Part shown: positions 54,136 to 62,501 of the stretch, one piece after another
Numbering within the stretch: position 1 is the stretch's first letter
Layout of the letters: each line of letters opens with the position of its first letter
Assembly (NCBI RefSeq): GCF_030811685.1
Contig: NZ_JAUSRF010000002.1
Location: 124,001-188,000, forward strand
Reading direction: 5' to 3'
Origin: Neorhizobium huautlense
GTDB lineage: Bacteria > Pseudomonadota > Alphaproteobacteria > Rhizobiales > Rhizobiaceae
Length of the DNA stretch: 64,000 nt
The notes under the pieces: generated by a model
Told to the model about the DNA's origin: nothing
The model's input: the letters and a program-made list of their open reading frames with translations, nothing else
The model's database searches: none
Position numbers and translations under genes: made by a program

Positions 54136-54423
54136 ATAACCGCCGGCAAAAACAAGCAGAAATCCGTGTTTTCTCTTGGGGGCTCGCGTCAGTTTTCGAT
54201 GCCGTGGAAAATTACCGCCGCATTCTGGGTGGTAATCGTCATTCTGATGCTGTCGGGTTTTGCTGCGCAGCAGATGCAATGGTACGGACTTTCCAGTCGA
54301 TTGTTCGCCTATATGGCCCTTTGCGCGGTGGGTTATGCGATCAGCTGGCTTTGCCTCGTTTATGTGAACGCCCGTCACATCCGGAAGCAGCTGACGGGGC
54401 GCGGCCATGAGGATGATCCATGA
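54136..54423 (+). CDS. Small membrane protein, possible AUA start
   Basis: About 95 residues. The frame is open from 54079, but that part overlaps the terminator. A perfect AAGGAG (54123-54128) stands seven bases before an ATA codon at 54136 (and four before ATC at 54133), with no ATG, GTG or TTG at that distance; the next ATG is at 54199. Either a rare AUA/AUC start is used or the start codon has mutated. Two hydrophobic helices (WKITAAFWVVIVILMLSGF and LFAYMALCAVGYAISWLCLVYV) are present. It overlaps the next gene by four bases. Function unknown. Confidence 0.55.
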   Translation: MTAGKNKQKSVFSLGGSRQFSMPWKITAAFWVVIVILMLSGFAAQQMQWYGLSSRLFAYMALCAVGYAISWLCLVYVNARHIRKQLTGRGHEDDP

Positions 54424-54788
54424 CCCTCTTCCTGCGCAGTTATCTGATCACGCTCGGGTTCATCCTTGCAAGCGGCGGGGTAGGGGCGGTGCTGCTCGAA
54501 TGGAGTGAAAAACTTTCGCTCGGCTGGCTGGGTGGCATCATTGCCGTCGCCATCGCCGTGTTGGGCACAGTGCTGCTGCTGGTCGGCATTTTTGGCAGTC
54601 CGGCTCGCGTCGAGATCTGGGTGGACAGGACTTCGGTCCATGAAGGCAGCATTATTCTTGCCATCGTGGCGCTGCCGCTGTTTCTGCTGCTGCGGCTTTT
54701 CATGGCCTTGGAAAATCGTCCATCCGCCAGCCTGCCGATCACCGAGATGCGCACCAAGCGAGCCCGGCGCCGGGCCCGCCGTCAGTAG
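54420..54788 (+). CDS. Membrane protein of unknown function
   Basis: 122 residues, three hydrophobic helices (about 9-28, 36-58, 77-94) and a very basic C-terminal tail ([11 protein letters not shown]). The ATGA overlap with the upstream small membrane protein suggests a paired function. Its 3' end overlaps the convergent glycogen synthase gene by seven bases. Confidence 0.7.
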   Translation: MTLFLRSYLITLGFILASGGVGAVLLEWSEKLSLGWLGGIIAVAIAVLGTVLLLVGIFGSPARVEIWVDRTSVHEGSIILAIVALPLFLLLRLFMALENRPSASLPITEMRTKRARRRARRQ

Positions 54789-56254
54789 ACCTGACGGCGG
54801 GTATTGTTATCGCTGGTCGTCGTGCCGCGCACGAGACTGTTGTAGACATTGGCATATTGCTCGGCGCTGCGTTCCCATGAAAATTTTGTTTTCATGCCCT
54901 GGTTCTGCAGGCGGGCCCAGCTGCGGGGGTCGGCATAGGCATCCAGCGTGCGGCGCAGCGCCAGCCGCAGGCCATCGGTATTGACCGGATGGAACTGGAA
55001 ACCGGTGGCGACGCGGGCGGAGATCGCCGCGTCATTGGCATCGATGATGGTTTCCGAAAGCCCGCCGGTGCGCGACACGACCGGCACGCAGCCATAGCGC
55101 AGGGCGTAAAGCTGGGTGAGGCCGCAGGGCTCGAAACGCGACGGCTGCACGATGGCATCCGAGCCGGCATGGATGAGATGGGCTGTCGGTTCGCCATAAC
55201 CGATATGCACGGCCATGCGACCCGGGAAACGCGCGGCGGTTTCCAGCAGCTTCTGCTCGATATCGTGGTCGCCCTGGCCGAACACGATGATGCGACCGCC
55301 CTTGAAGATCACCTCGTCGGCCGTATCGGCCAGCATATCCATGCCCTTCTGCCATGTCAGGCGGCTGACGGCAGAGAAGATCGGCCCGTCACCACGGTCG
55401 AGGTCAAAATGGTCGAGCAGGGCGTTGCGGTTGGCACGTTTGCGGCGCAGGCTGGTGCTGTCATAGGTCTGGGGAATATGTTCGTCGGTGGCCGGATCCC
55501 ATATATCCATGTCGATGCCGTTGACGATGCCGCGCAGGATGGTCACGCGTTCGTTCAGCACGCCGTCGAGACCCATGCCGAAACGCGGCGTCAGGATTTC
55601 GCGGGCATAGGTGGGGCTGACGGTGATGATCGCATCCGCCGTCTGCAGCCCGCCCTTCAGCGTGCTGATATCGCCGAAATATTCGAGACAATCCATCGAC
55701 ATCGTGCTGGCCGGCAGGCCCATGAACGGCAGCAGATCTGCCGCATATTGTCCCTGGAAGGCGAGATTGTGAATGGTGAGCACGACCGGTGTCTTGCAGC
55801 CTTTTTCGCGCATGTAGACCGAGGTCAGCGCCGATTGCCAGTCGTGGGTATGGACGATATCCGGCAGCCAGCCGGGCAGGATGCCACCGGCGATTTCGGC
55901 GCCGGCAAGCGAAAGTGCTGCAAACCGTTTCCAGTTGTCGGCATGGTCGTTGCCCGAAGCATCGACATAAGGGCCGCCGGGGCGGTCATAGAGTGTCGGG
56001 ATGTCGAGAACGAAAAGATCGAGATCGCCAACTTTGGAATGCAGCAGCGACGCGCGCTCGCCCAGCAGATCCTCGAACACAAGCAGCGGTACGTGGTTAC
56101 CGATCTCGCGCATGACAGCGGGATAACCCGGCACGAGCGTCGTCGTTTCGATGCCGAAAGGCAGGAGTGCCTTGGGAAGCGAACCGGTGACATCTGCGAG
56201 ACCGCCTGTCTTGATCAGCGGAAAAACCTCGGATGTCACTGAAAGCACGCGCAT
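54782..56254 (-). CDS. glgA: Glycogen synthase
   Basis: 490 residues from ATG 56254, where the family-typical N-terminus [22 protein letters not shown] begins. The frame is open for 43 more codons to ATG 56383, which has an excellent GGGAGG site, so a longer form is possible. ADP-glucose-binding KTGGLADV and the C-terminal GT-B segment [26 protein letters not shown] are present. It extends alpha-1,4-glucan chains. It is separated from a glgBC-type operon, so it may be a second GlgA. Confidence 0.88.
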   Translation of the reverse strand: MRVLSVTSEVFPLIKTGGLADVTGSLPKALLPFGIETTTLVPGYPAVMREIGNHVPLLVFEDLLGERASLLHSKVGDLDLFVLDIPTLYDRPGGPYVDASGNDHADNWKRFAALSLAGAEIAGGILPGWLPDIVHTHDWQSALTSVYMREKGCKTPVVLTIHNLAFQGQYAADLLPFMGLPASTMSMDCLEYFGDISTLKGGLQTADAIITVSPTYAREILTPRFGMGLDGVLNERVTILRGIVNGIDMDIWDPATDEHIPQTYDSTSLRRKRANRNALLDHFDLDRGDGPIFSAVSRLTWQKGMDMLADTADEVIFKGGRIIVFGQGDHDIEQKLLETAARFPGRMAVHIGYGEPTAHLIHAGSDAIVQPSRFEPCGLTQLYALRYGCVPVVSRTGGLSETIIDANDAAISARVATGFQFHPVNTDGLRLALRRTLDAYADPRSWARLQNQGMKTKFSWERSAEQYANVYNSLVRGTTTSDNNTRRQVY

Positions 56255-56609
56255 GGACTGCATTTCCCCCTTACGAAACAGCTGGCCGCTCGTTCGGCCG
56301 ACATTCTTGCGTGCAACGATGGCGCCGCGCGCCTTGTCGCGAAAACCGGCCTGTTCGAAGGTTACAGGTGCATTAAAGGTCATGCCCGCCTCCCATGAGC
56401 AGCCCCTTCGATGCCTGCCTGCAGGGGCTCATGCGGACGTGCCTGAGACCTGCTCGGGAAGGGGCGTCGCCGTCCACCTCAAGGTTCCACGCATAAGGTA
56501 AACGAAACCATTGCTTCACAACAAAACTCGTCGAATAAAGACATAACAATGCGTTTGCCGCGGAGGCCTCCGCGGCAGCGCCATGCGTACTAGAAGAGCC
56601 GGCACCGTG
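56255..56609. other. Gap with possible GlgA N-terminal extension and a palindrome
   Basis: The first 130 bases (56255-56383) are in frame with glgA and start with a well-placed ribosome site, so they may be coding. The imperfect hairpin ATGAGC...GCTCAT (56394-56434) and the perfect 20-base palindrome GCCGCGGAGG/CCTCCGCGGC (56557-56576) follow; the latter may end the transcript of the DUF2934 gene. Confidence 0.4.
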
Positions 56610-57038
56610 TTATTTCGCGGTGAGCTTCTTGGATCTGGTCTTGGCAGCCGGTTTTGCTTCGGCGGCAATCGCCTTGGCTTTTGCCGGCTTGGCGGCTTTT
56701 GCAGCTGGCTTTGCCGGCGCGGATTTGGCCGGTGCAGGTTTGGGTTCGGCCGCAGCCGGCTTTGCATCTACCGATTTGGCATCTGCTTTCGCCGCTTTCG
56801 GCTTTGCCGTCTTCGCCACGGCTTCAGGCTTTTTCGCTGCGACCTTTTCTGGTGCCGCACCATTGGCCTTGGGTTTCTTGCCCTTCGGCAGACCCTTGGT
56901 CACACCGAGCGGTGCAAACAGCAGATATTCCTGCCGCGCCCTGTCCCAGTGTTCGTTATCCTTGCCTGTCGGATAACCTTCTTCTTCCCACAACGCGTAG
57001 GCACGCTTACTGATCCACTCGTGTTCGGATTCCGCCAT
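56610..57038 (-). CDS. DUF2934 protein with Ala/Lys/Pro-rich tail
   Basis: 142 residues from ATG 57038 (GGAG upstream). The N-terminal 40 residues form the DUF2934 domain (ISKRAYALWEEEGYPTGKDNEHWDRARQEYL). From about residue 60 the protein is a low-complexity Ala/Lys/Pro tail (PKAAKADAK, KPAAKAAKPAKAKA) like histone H1 tails, likely DNA-binding and disordered. A candidate stress promoter lies 30 bases upstream. Function unknown; a nucleoid role in stress is inference. Confidence 0.75.
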   Translation of the reverse strand: MAESEHEWISKRAYALWEEEGYPTGKDNEHWDRARQEYLLFAPLGVTKGLPKGKKPKANGAAPEKVAAKKPEAVAKTAKPKAAKADAKSVDAKPAAAEPKPAPAKSAPAKPAAKAAKPAKAKAIAAEAKPAAKTRSKKLTAK

Positions 57039-57067
57039 GATTACGTCTCCGTTCGCCCGATTGTCAC

Positions 57068-57092
57068 AACAGATGACACTCGCAAAAGTTCC
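57068..57092 (-). promoter_or_regulatory. Candidate EcfG/RpoE2-type promoter
   Basis: Minus-strand GGAAC-N16-TGTT, 29 bases before the DUF2934 gene; one mismatch from CGTT. Confidence 0.45.
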
Positions 57093-57134
57093 GTTACGCA
57101 AGGCAAATTTTTGTGCGGTGCTTCTTTTTTTGCC

Positions 57135-57159
57135 GGAACCTTTTTCAGATCTCTTCGTT
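57135..57159 (+). promoter_or_regulatory. EcfG/RpoE2-type promoter (exact GGAAC-N16-CGTT)
   Basis: GGAAC at 57135-57139 and CGTT at 57156-57159, 23 bases before the ATG of the gene at 57183. Confidence 0.72.
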
Positions 57160-57182
57160 CGAGCATCGGGAGGAGATCTGTT

Positions 57183-57416
57183 ATGCAAAACTACTTCGAT
57201 ATACTGCCACACTCGACCGGCTGGATTTACGTGATCGGCGGCATGCCGTCGGCATCCTATCCAAGCTATGCCCTATGCCTGAAAGCCGCGCATCTGCACG
57301 CCGAACGCGATCGCCACAGACTGCAAAAACCGGTTTTCCGCCGACAGGAACTTGATGGCGGAATGGCTCCTTGCGACCAGAACGTGACGACGCCTTATCC
57401 CCAGATACGCCCCTGA
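57183..57416 (+). CDS. Small DUF2188-like protein
   Basis: 77 residues from ATG 57183 with GGAGGAG upstream. The N-terminal part (YFDILPHSTGWIYVIGGMPSASYPSYALCLKAAHLHAERDR) resembles the small two-layer DUF2188 fold; this is a pattern match by eye. It is expressed from its own exact stress-type promoter and ends at a good terminator. Divergent from the DUF2934 gene. Confidence 0.68.
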   Translation: MQNYFDILPHSTGWIYVIGGMPSASYPSYALCLKAAHLHAERDRHRLQKPVFRRQELDGGMAPCDQNVTTPYPQIRP

Positions 57417-57450
57417 AAAGACATCTGGATGACATCGTATCCGACAAGGC

Positions 57451-57475
57451 AAGGCCCGCCGTTGGCGGGCCTTTT
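57451..57475. terminator. Bidirectional terminator
   Basis: AAGGCCCGCC (57451-57460) and GGCGGGCCTT (57464-57473) with a three-base loop, followed by TT on the plus strand; it lies between convergent genes. Confidence 0.8.
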
Positions 57476-57495
57476 CATGTTGCGGTGCAACTGGA

Positions 57496-57996
57496 TTATG
57501 CGGCCTTTTTCGCGGCGGAATTGACGGCCTTCGTGGCAAGCGTGGTCAGTGCCTCGTCGGTCTTGCTTTCTTCGGCAAGTGTTTCGGCCAAAAGCGCTGC
57601 GGCTTCCTTCATGCCGAGCTGCTTTGCCCAGGCGACGAGTGTGCCGTAACGGCTGATCTCGTAATGTTCTACAGCCTGTGCCGCGGCAAGCAGACCGGCA
57701 TCGAGGGCGGGCGTGCCCTTGAACTCGTCCAGGATTTCCTCGCCTTCGGAAAGAATGCCCTCGATCGCATCGCAGGTCTTGCCCTGTGCGCGTTTGCCGA
57801 TGATCTCGAAAACCTGCTTCAGGCGGTCGATCTGGCCTTCGGTTTCTTCCTTGTGGGTGAGAAAGGCCTGTTTCAGCTTTTCGTCCTGTGCGCCGCGGGC
57901 CATTTTAGGCAGCGCCTTCACGATCTGGCGCTCGGCGTAGTAGATGTCCTTGAGGGTTTCGTAAAAGAGATCTTCCAACGTCTTCGTCGTTGCCAT
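57496..57996 (-). CDS. DUF892/YciE-type ferritin-like stress protein
   Basis: 166 residues. A typical DUF892 protein: LFYETLKDIYYAERQIVKALPKMA at the N-terminus and AAQAVEHYEISRYGTLVAWAKQLG near residue 110; Glu/His residues of a ferritin-like site are present. It ends in an Ala/Lys-rich tail (AVNSAAKKAA). GGAGG upstream. A GGAAC-N16-GGTT candidate promoter lies 67 bases before the start. Members are stress-induced; the activity is unknown. Confidence 0.85.
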   Translation of the reverse strand: MATTKTLEDLFYETLKDIYYAERQIVKALPKMARGAQDEKLKQAFLTHKEETEGQIDRLKQVFEIIGKRAQGKTCDAIEGILSEGEEILDEFKGTPALDAGLLAAAQAVEHYEISRYGTLVAWAKQLGMKEAAALLAETLAEESKTDEALTTLATKAVNSAAKKAA

Positions 57997-58062
57997 AACG
58001 GGCGTCCTCCTGGTTTTCTCGGGTGATCTTGCGGAATTGTCGCGTTTGATCGACCGCCAAGA

Positions 58063-58087
58063 AACCGGCAGGATGTCGGATTGTTCC
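58063..58087 (-). promoter_or_regulatory. Candidate EcfG/RpoE2-type promoter
   Basis: Minus-strand GGAAC-N16-GGTT, 66 bases before the DUF892 gene at 57496-57996. Confidence 0.42.
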
Positions 58088-58138
58088 CGTTTGTCCGGAA
58101 CCGTACGAAAGGGAAAATGTTGGAGCCGTCGTGTAGGG

Positions 58139-58315
58139 TCAGGCCTTGTCGGCCAGCTTGTCGTGAAGCGCCTTTTGCAGGTCCTGTGCCAGCTTCAGCA
58201 GACGGTCCGGCACGTCTTCCTTCTCGATCTCGGTGAGGAGAACGGCGACTTCCTGCGTTACCCGGCTGCCGAGGGTTGCGGGTTCTTCGGGAACAAGCGT
58301 GCTGTCTTTCGTCAT
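58139..58315 (-). CDS. NepR-like small protein (candidate anti-sigma factor)
   Basis: 58 residues from ATG 58315. Two predicted helices joined by the segment EIEKEDVPDRLLKLAQDLQ; the VPDRLLxL pattern between two amphipathic helices is the hallmark of NepR, which holds EcfG sigma factors inactive until phosphorylated PhyR binds NepR. The gene is divergent from an EcfG-like sigma factor gene 250 bases away, rather than in the usual nepR-ecfG operon. No PhyR is in the window. The assignment rests on the motif by eye and on context. Confidence 0.55.
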   Translation of the reverse strand: MTKDSTLVPEEPATLGSRVTQEVAVLLTEIEKEDVPDRLLKLAQDLQKALHDKLADKA

Positions 58316-58492
58316 TCTCGCCTCTTGGATCGCTCCCAAGCGCCTCATCCTAGGGGCACATGTTTAATTATTCGAAAGCGCAGAATGGCGGCCCGAGTCA
58401 ATGCTCGGCCTGTGCAAAGCACCCATGCAGCAGGGCGTGCGGTCAATTCGCGCTGCGGCTGATGCGCGAATGCGACAGCGTCATCCGCCAGC

Positions 58493-58518
58493 GGAACCAA
58501 ATGCGGCAGGCGGACGTT
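58493..58518 (+). promoter_or_regulatory. EcfG/RpoE2-type promoter (exact GGAAC-N17-CGTT)
   Basis: GGAAC at 58493-58497 and CGTT at 58515-58518, 47 bases before the sigma factor gene at 58566. It implies autoregulation. Confidence 0.72.
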
Positions 58519-58565
58519 TGCACCCGTCAATCCCGTAGTCGAGTTTTTGCAAGAGGTGCGCCCCG

Positions 58566-59090
58566 GTGTCTGAATCACAATTGAAAAGTGATCCTGCACG
58601 CGCCGATATCGTCCGGCTGATCCCCGCACTTCGTGCCTTCGCCCGAACATTCTGCCGTAATCCCACCGATGCCGACGACCTCGTGCAGGAAACCCTGATG
58701 AAGGCGCTCGGCAATCTCGACAAATTCGAGCCAGGAACAAAGCTGAAGTCGTGGCTGTTCACCATCATGCGCAACACGTTTTACACCCGCGCCAAGGTGC
58801 TGGGCCGCGAGGCTCCGGGGCTGGAGGAAAACGTCTCCGGCGACACACCGATCGCCGCCTCGCAGGAAGTGGCGGCACGCGCCAAGGAAGTGCAGCGAGC
58901 GCTGCAGAAACTGCCTCCACATTATCGCGAAGTGCTGACGCTGGTGGCGATCCTTGGCGAAAGTTACGAATCCGCTGCCGAAATCTGCAATTGCGCCGTC
59001 GGCACGGTGAAAAGCCGCCTCAACCGCGCCCGCCACCAGATCCTGGCTGAACTGGGCGAGGACAACGAAGACGAGGCGACCCACGTCTGA
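58566..59090 (+). CDS. ECF sigma factor, EcfG-like
   Basis: 174 residues with a GTG start; AAGAGG lies about ten bases upstream. Sigma region 2 is NPTDADDLVQETLMKALGNL with SWLFTIMRNTFYTR; region 4 is EVLTLVAILGESYESAAEI with the VGTVKSRLNRAR recognition helix, as in ECF15/EcfG sigmas. It should direct RNA polymerase to GGAAC-N16/17-CGTT promoters; its own promoter and several in the window match. sodC lies 34 bases downstream and is probably co-transcribed. The NepR-like gene is divergent. Confidence 0.85.
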   Translation: MSESQLKSDPARADIVRLIPALRAFARTFCRNPTDADDLVQETLMKALGNLDKFEPGTKLKSWLFTIMRNTFYTRAKVLGREAPGLEENVSGDTPIAASQEVAARAKEVQRALQKLPPHYREVLTLVAILGESYESAAEICNCAVGTVKSRLNRARHQILAELGEDNEDEATHV

Positions 59091-59124
59091 CGGACGTCGT
59101 CCGATAACAACAGGGAGAGACACC

Positions 59125-59658
59125 ATGAAAACCATCGCAACCTTTGCCGCCATCGCTCTGGCTTCCAGCGCCACTTTTGCGGTTGCCGCCGATCAGGTGG
59201 CGCCCGCCACCACTACGGGCACGGGCACGGCAAAATTCGTCGGTGCCAAGGGAGAGGATGCCGGCAAGGCGGATTTGAGCACGACGCCGGCGGGCGTGCT
59301 GATCAATGTCGAGATCAAGGGCCTGCCCGCTTCGCAATGGGTGGCTTTCCATGTGCATGAAACCGGCACCTGCGATGCCGCCTCGCATCATGAATCCGCC
59401 GGTGGGCATTTCAATCCGGATGGCAAGGAACACGGTTATGAGGCCGCCAACGGCCCGCATGCCGGTGACATGCCCAACCAGTATGTCGGTGCCGATGGCG
59501 TGCTCAGAGCGCAGGTGATCAATGATGCGGTGACGCTCGACAAGGGCGAGGCGGGCATTGTCGGTCGCGCGCTGATGGTTCACGCCAAGCCGGACGATTA
59601 CAAGACGCAGCCTTCCGGTGCCGCCGGTGACCGGCTGGCCTGTGGTGTGATCGAATAA
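59125..59658 (+). CDS. sodC: Periplasmic Cu/Zn superoxide dismutase
   Basis: 177 residues with a signal peptide ending near VAADQ (residue 22). Copper ligands FHVHE, zinc-region GGHFNP and HAGDMPN, and the catalytic Arg in GDRLACGVI are all present; the disulfide cysteines (TCDAAS, LACG) are intact. It removes periplasmic superoxide. Close spacing to the sigma gene places it in the stress response. Confidence 0.92.
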   Translation: MKTIATFAAIALASSATFAVAADQVAPATTTGTGTAKFVGAKGEDAGKADLSTTPAGVLINVEIKGLPASQWVAFHVHETGTCDAASHHESAGGHFNPDGKEHGYEAANGPHAGDMPNQYVGADGVLRAQVINDAVTLDKGEAGIVGRALMVHAKPDDYKTQPSGAAGDRLACGVIE

Positions 59659-59753
59659 GCTGCTGCTGAAATTTCTGCCGCCTGTCGGGTTGACGGGCGG
59701 CAGAACTGCGCAATTTGCAAAAACAGTTACCGCTATTCCAGCAGGGGGCCGAC

Positions 59754-62099
59754 ATGGCGATCACCATTACCGCGATCCTTTTCACTCTGATCGGGATCGC
59801 GCTGGCCGCCGGTGGCGGTCACCTGATGCTGATCGGCGGCAGCGCCTATTACCTCATCACCGGCATCGCATTCGTTCTCACCGCCATTTTGCTGTTCATG
59901 CGCCGGCCGCTGGCGCTGTGGCTTTATGCGGCCATCATTCTCGGATCGCTCGGCTGGGCTGTGTGGGAGGTCGGGCTCGACTGGTGGCAGCTTGGCCCGC
60001 GTGGTGGCGTCATCATCGTGCTCGGCATCTGGCTGCTGACGCCATGGATCCGCAGGCCGCTCGGTTTTTCCAGCCCCACCACCGGTTTCCGGTATGGCGC
60101 CGACGTGCGGCCGCTCGCCGTTTCCGTCTGCATTGCCGTGCTTGTGGCGCTGGTGTCGATGATGTTCCATCCGCATGACCAGTCCGGTAATCTGCCGGAA
60201 GAGGTTGTTGCGGCAGCGCCGAACCTTGGCGGCAATGTGCCTCCGGGCGACTGGCATCAATACGGTCGCACGCCTTACGGCCAGCGTTATTCGCCGCTCG
60301 ACCAGATCAACAGGCAAAATGTCGCGTCGCTCACCGAAATCTGGCGTTTCCAGACCGGCGACGTGAAACTGCCGGACGATGTCGGCGAGACCACCTATCA
60401 GGTGACGCCGCTGAAAGTGGGCAACACGCTATTCCTCTGCACGCCGCACAATTGGGCGATCGCGCTGGATGCAACCACCGGCAAGCAGATCTGGAAATTC
60501 GACCCGAATGTCGGCCTCAACCCGGACCGTCAGCACCAGACCTGCCGTGGCGTCAGCTATTATGCCGATACGGCAGCCGCCGCCGGCAGCCAATGCGCCG
60601 CCCGTGTCTATCTGCCGACCTCGGATGCCCGCCTGATCGCGCTCGATGCCGGCACCGGCCAGATTTGCGAAAGTTTTGCCGATAAGGGCACGCTTCAACT
60701 GGAAACCGGCATGCCGTATAACCCGGCCGGATATTATTACTCTACCTCGCCACCCGCCATTGCCGGCAACAAGATCATTGTCGGCGGCGCCGTCAACGAC
60801 AACTATTCCACCCAGTCGCAGTCGGGCGTCATCCGCGCCTTCGACGTCAATACGGGGCAATTGATCTGGAACTGGGATAGCGGCAATCCGAGCCAGACGA
60901 CGCCGCTGCCGGAAGGCCAGAAATACAGCGTCAACTCGCCCAACAGCTGGTCCGTGTTCAGCGTCGATGAAGCGCTTGGCCTCGTTTACATCCCGCTCGG
61001 CAACCAGGTGCCCGACCAGCTTGGCATGGGCCGCAGCGAACATGTCGAGAAATATTCCTCGTCGATCGTCGCGCTCGATCTGAATACCGGCGCTGACCGC
61101 TGGGTCAAACAGTTCGTGCATCACGACCTGTGGGACATGGACGTACCGGCGCAGCCGACGCTGATCGACCTGAAAAAGGCCGATAACAGCACGGTGCCGG
61201 CGCTGGTTGGCCCCACAAAGCAGGGCGATATCTATGTGCTAGACCGCCGCACGGGCGAGCCGATCATTCCGATGACCGAAGAGCCTGCACCGACAGGTGC
61301 TATTGCCGGTGATTTCACCGCGCCGACCCAGCCGACCTCGGGTTTGAGCTTCAAGCCGCCGAAACTGGAAGAGCGCAACATGTGGGGCATCACCATGTTC
61401 GACCAGATGGTGTGCCGCATCCGTTATCATTCGCTGCGGTATGATGGCCGATATACGCCGCCATCGCTGGAAGGCTCGATCATCTATCCCGGCAATTTCG
61501 GCACGTTCAACTGGGGTGGTGTCGCGGTGGATCCGGAACGGCAGGTGATGTTCGGCATGCCGACCTATCTCGCCTTTACTTCGCAACTGGTGCCGCGCGA
61601 CCAGATCCCGCCGAAGGGACAGGGCGAAAAGGGCAGCGAACAGGGCCTGAACCGCAATGATGGCGCACCTTACGGCGTCAAGATGGGGCCGTTCCTCGGG
61701 CCGCTGCAGGTTCCCTGCCAAGCGCCGCCCTGGGGTTATGTCGCCGGCGTCGATCTGCGCACCGGCGAAACGGCCTACAAGCACAAGAACGGCACGGTCT
61801 ACGACATGACGCCGCTGCCGCTGCCCTTCAAGATCGGCGTGCCCGGTATCGGCGGCCCGATGATCACCAAGGGCGGCGTCGCCTTCCTCGGTGCTGCGGT
61901 CGACGATTACCTGCGTGCCTATGATCTCACCAATGGTCAGCAGCTCTGGGAAGCACGGCTGCCGGCCGGTGGTCAGGCGACACCGATGAGTTATGCGGTG
62001 GAAGATGGTCGCCAGTTCGTGGTGATGGTGGCGGGCGGACATGGCTCGGTCGGCACCAAGCCGGGGGATTATGTGATCGCCTATGCGTTGCCGCGGTAA
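59754..62099 (+). CDS. gcd: Membrane-bound PQQ-dependent glucose dehydrogenase
   Basis: 781 residues from ATG 59754 (AGGGGG upstream). Five N-terminal membrane helices (to about residue 140) are followed by the periplasmic eight-bladed quinoprotein propeller with DWHQYGRTPYGQRYSPLDQI, HHDLWDMDVPAQPTLIDL and QATPMSYAVEDGRQFVV. It oxidises glucose to gluconolactone and passes electrons to ubiquinone; it needs PQQ, and no pqq genes are in the window. A terminator follows. Confidence 0.93.
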   Translation: MAITITAILFTLIGIALAAGGGHLMLIGGSAYYLITGIAFVLTAILLFMRRPLALWLYAAIILGSLGWAVWEVGLDWWQLGPRGGVIIVLGIWLLTPWIRRPLGFSSPTTGFRYGADVRPLAVSVCIAVLVALVSMMFHPHDQSGNLPEEVVAAAPNLGGNVPPGDWHQYGRTPYGQRYSPLDQINRQNVASLTEIWRFQTGDVKLPDDVGETTYQVTPLKVGNTLFLCTPHNWAIALDATTGKQIWKFDPNVGLNPDRQHQTCRGVSYYADTAAAAGSQCAARVYLPTSDARLIALDAGTGQICESFADKGTLQLETGMPYNPAGYYYSTSPPAIAGNKIIVGGAVNDNYSTQSQSGVIRAFDVNTGQLIWNWDSGNPSQTTPLPEGQKYSVNSPNSWSVFSVDEALGLVYIPLGNQVPDQLGMGRSEHVEKYSSSIVALDLNTGADRWVKQFVHHDLWDMDVPAQPTLIDLKKADNSTVPALVGPTKQGDIYVLDRRTGEPIIPMTEEPAPTGAIAGDFTAPTQPTSGLSFKPPKLEERNMWGITMFDQMVCRIRYHSLRYDGRYTPPSLEGSIIYPGNFGTFNWGGVAVDPERQVMFGMPTYLAFTSQLVPRDQIPPKGQGEKGSEQGLNRNDGAPYGVKMGPFLGPLQVPCQAPPWGYVAGVDLRTGETAYKHKNGTVYDMTPLPLPFKIGVPGIGGPMITKGGVAFLGAAVDDYLRAYDLTNGQQLWEARLPAGGQATPMSYAVEDGRQFVVMVAGGHGSVGTKPGDYVIAYALPR

Positions 62100-62120
62100 G
62101 GGGAAGTTTGCACAGGAAAG

Positions 62121-62147
62121 GAGCCGGGATGCTTCCCGGCTTCTTTG
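62121..62147 (+). terminator. Rho-independent terminator of gcd
   Basis: GCCGGGA (62123-62129) pairs with TCCCGGC (62134-62140), loop TGCT, then TTCTTT. Confidence 0.78.
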
Positions 62148-62194
62148 TGTCGTCAGGTCATGATGGTGTGGCCTGTGTACTTACCGGGGGTTTT

Positions 62195-62491
62195 ATGCAC
62201 CAATTGATTTGTTTTTCCATCCTGCTTGTGGTCGCCGTTCTGTTCAATGCGGTGGCGGCAGCGAAGATGGCTTCAGATGGAAACTGGGGGGAGGCCGTCG
62301 GCCAGCTCTTCTTCGGGCCGCTCGTTTTTTTCTATGTGACGCATAGCGTGATTTATTTCGCGACGCGCCTCATTCGCGGACCGGCGGCCGTGGCTTCCTA
62401 TTCCGCTTCAAGGCTGAATTACATTGCCTTCGTGATCACCTTGCTCGGCATATTGGGTGCCGCCGCGCAAAGGGCGACACCGCCGGTTTGA
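62195..62491 (+). CDS. Small membrane protein of unknown function
   Basis: 98 residues from ATG 62195. Three hydrophobic helices (about 3-22, 34-56, 72-90), with no recognised domain. The upstream in-frame ATGs at 62108 and after lie in the gcd terminator and are rejected. It seems to be an independent gene. Confidence 0.6.
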   Translation: MHQLICFSILLVVAVLFNAVAAAKMASDGNWGEAVGQLFFGPLVFFYVTHSVIYFATRLIRGPAAVASYSASRLNYIAFVITLLGILGAAAQRATPPV

Positions 62492-62501
62492 TAGGCGTCG
62501 C

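Noticed and set aside
58091..58120. A plus-strand GGAAC-N16-TGTT site at 58097-58121.
   Set aside because: No plus-strand gene starts downstream at a fitting distance; it overlaps the region of the minus-strand promoter and is probably chance.
58360..58584. A 74-residue cysteine-rich reading frame before the sigma factor gene.
   Set aside because: No usable ribosome site (AGGGG is only three bases from the ATG), and the exact stress promoter of the sigma gene lies inside it.
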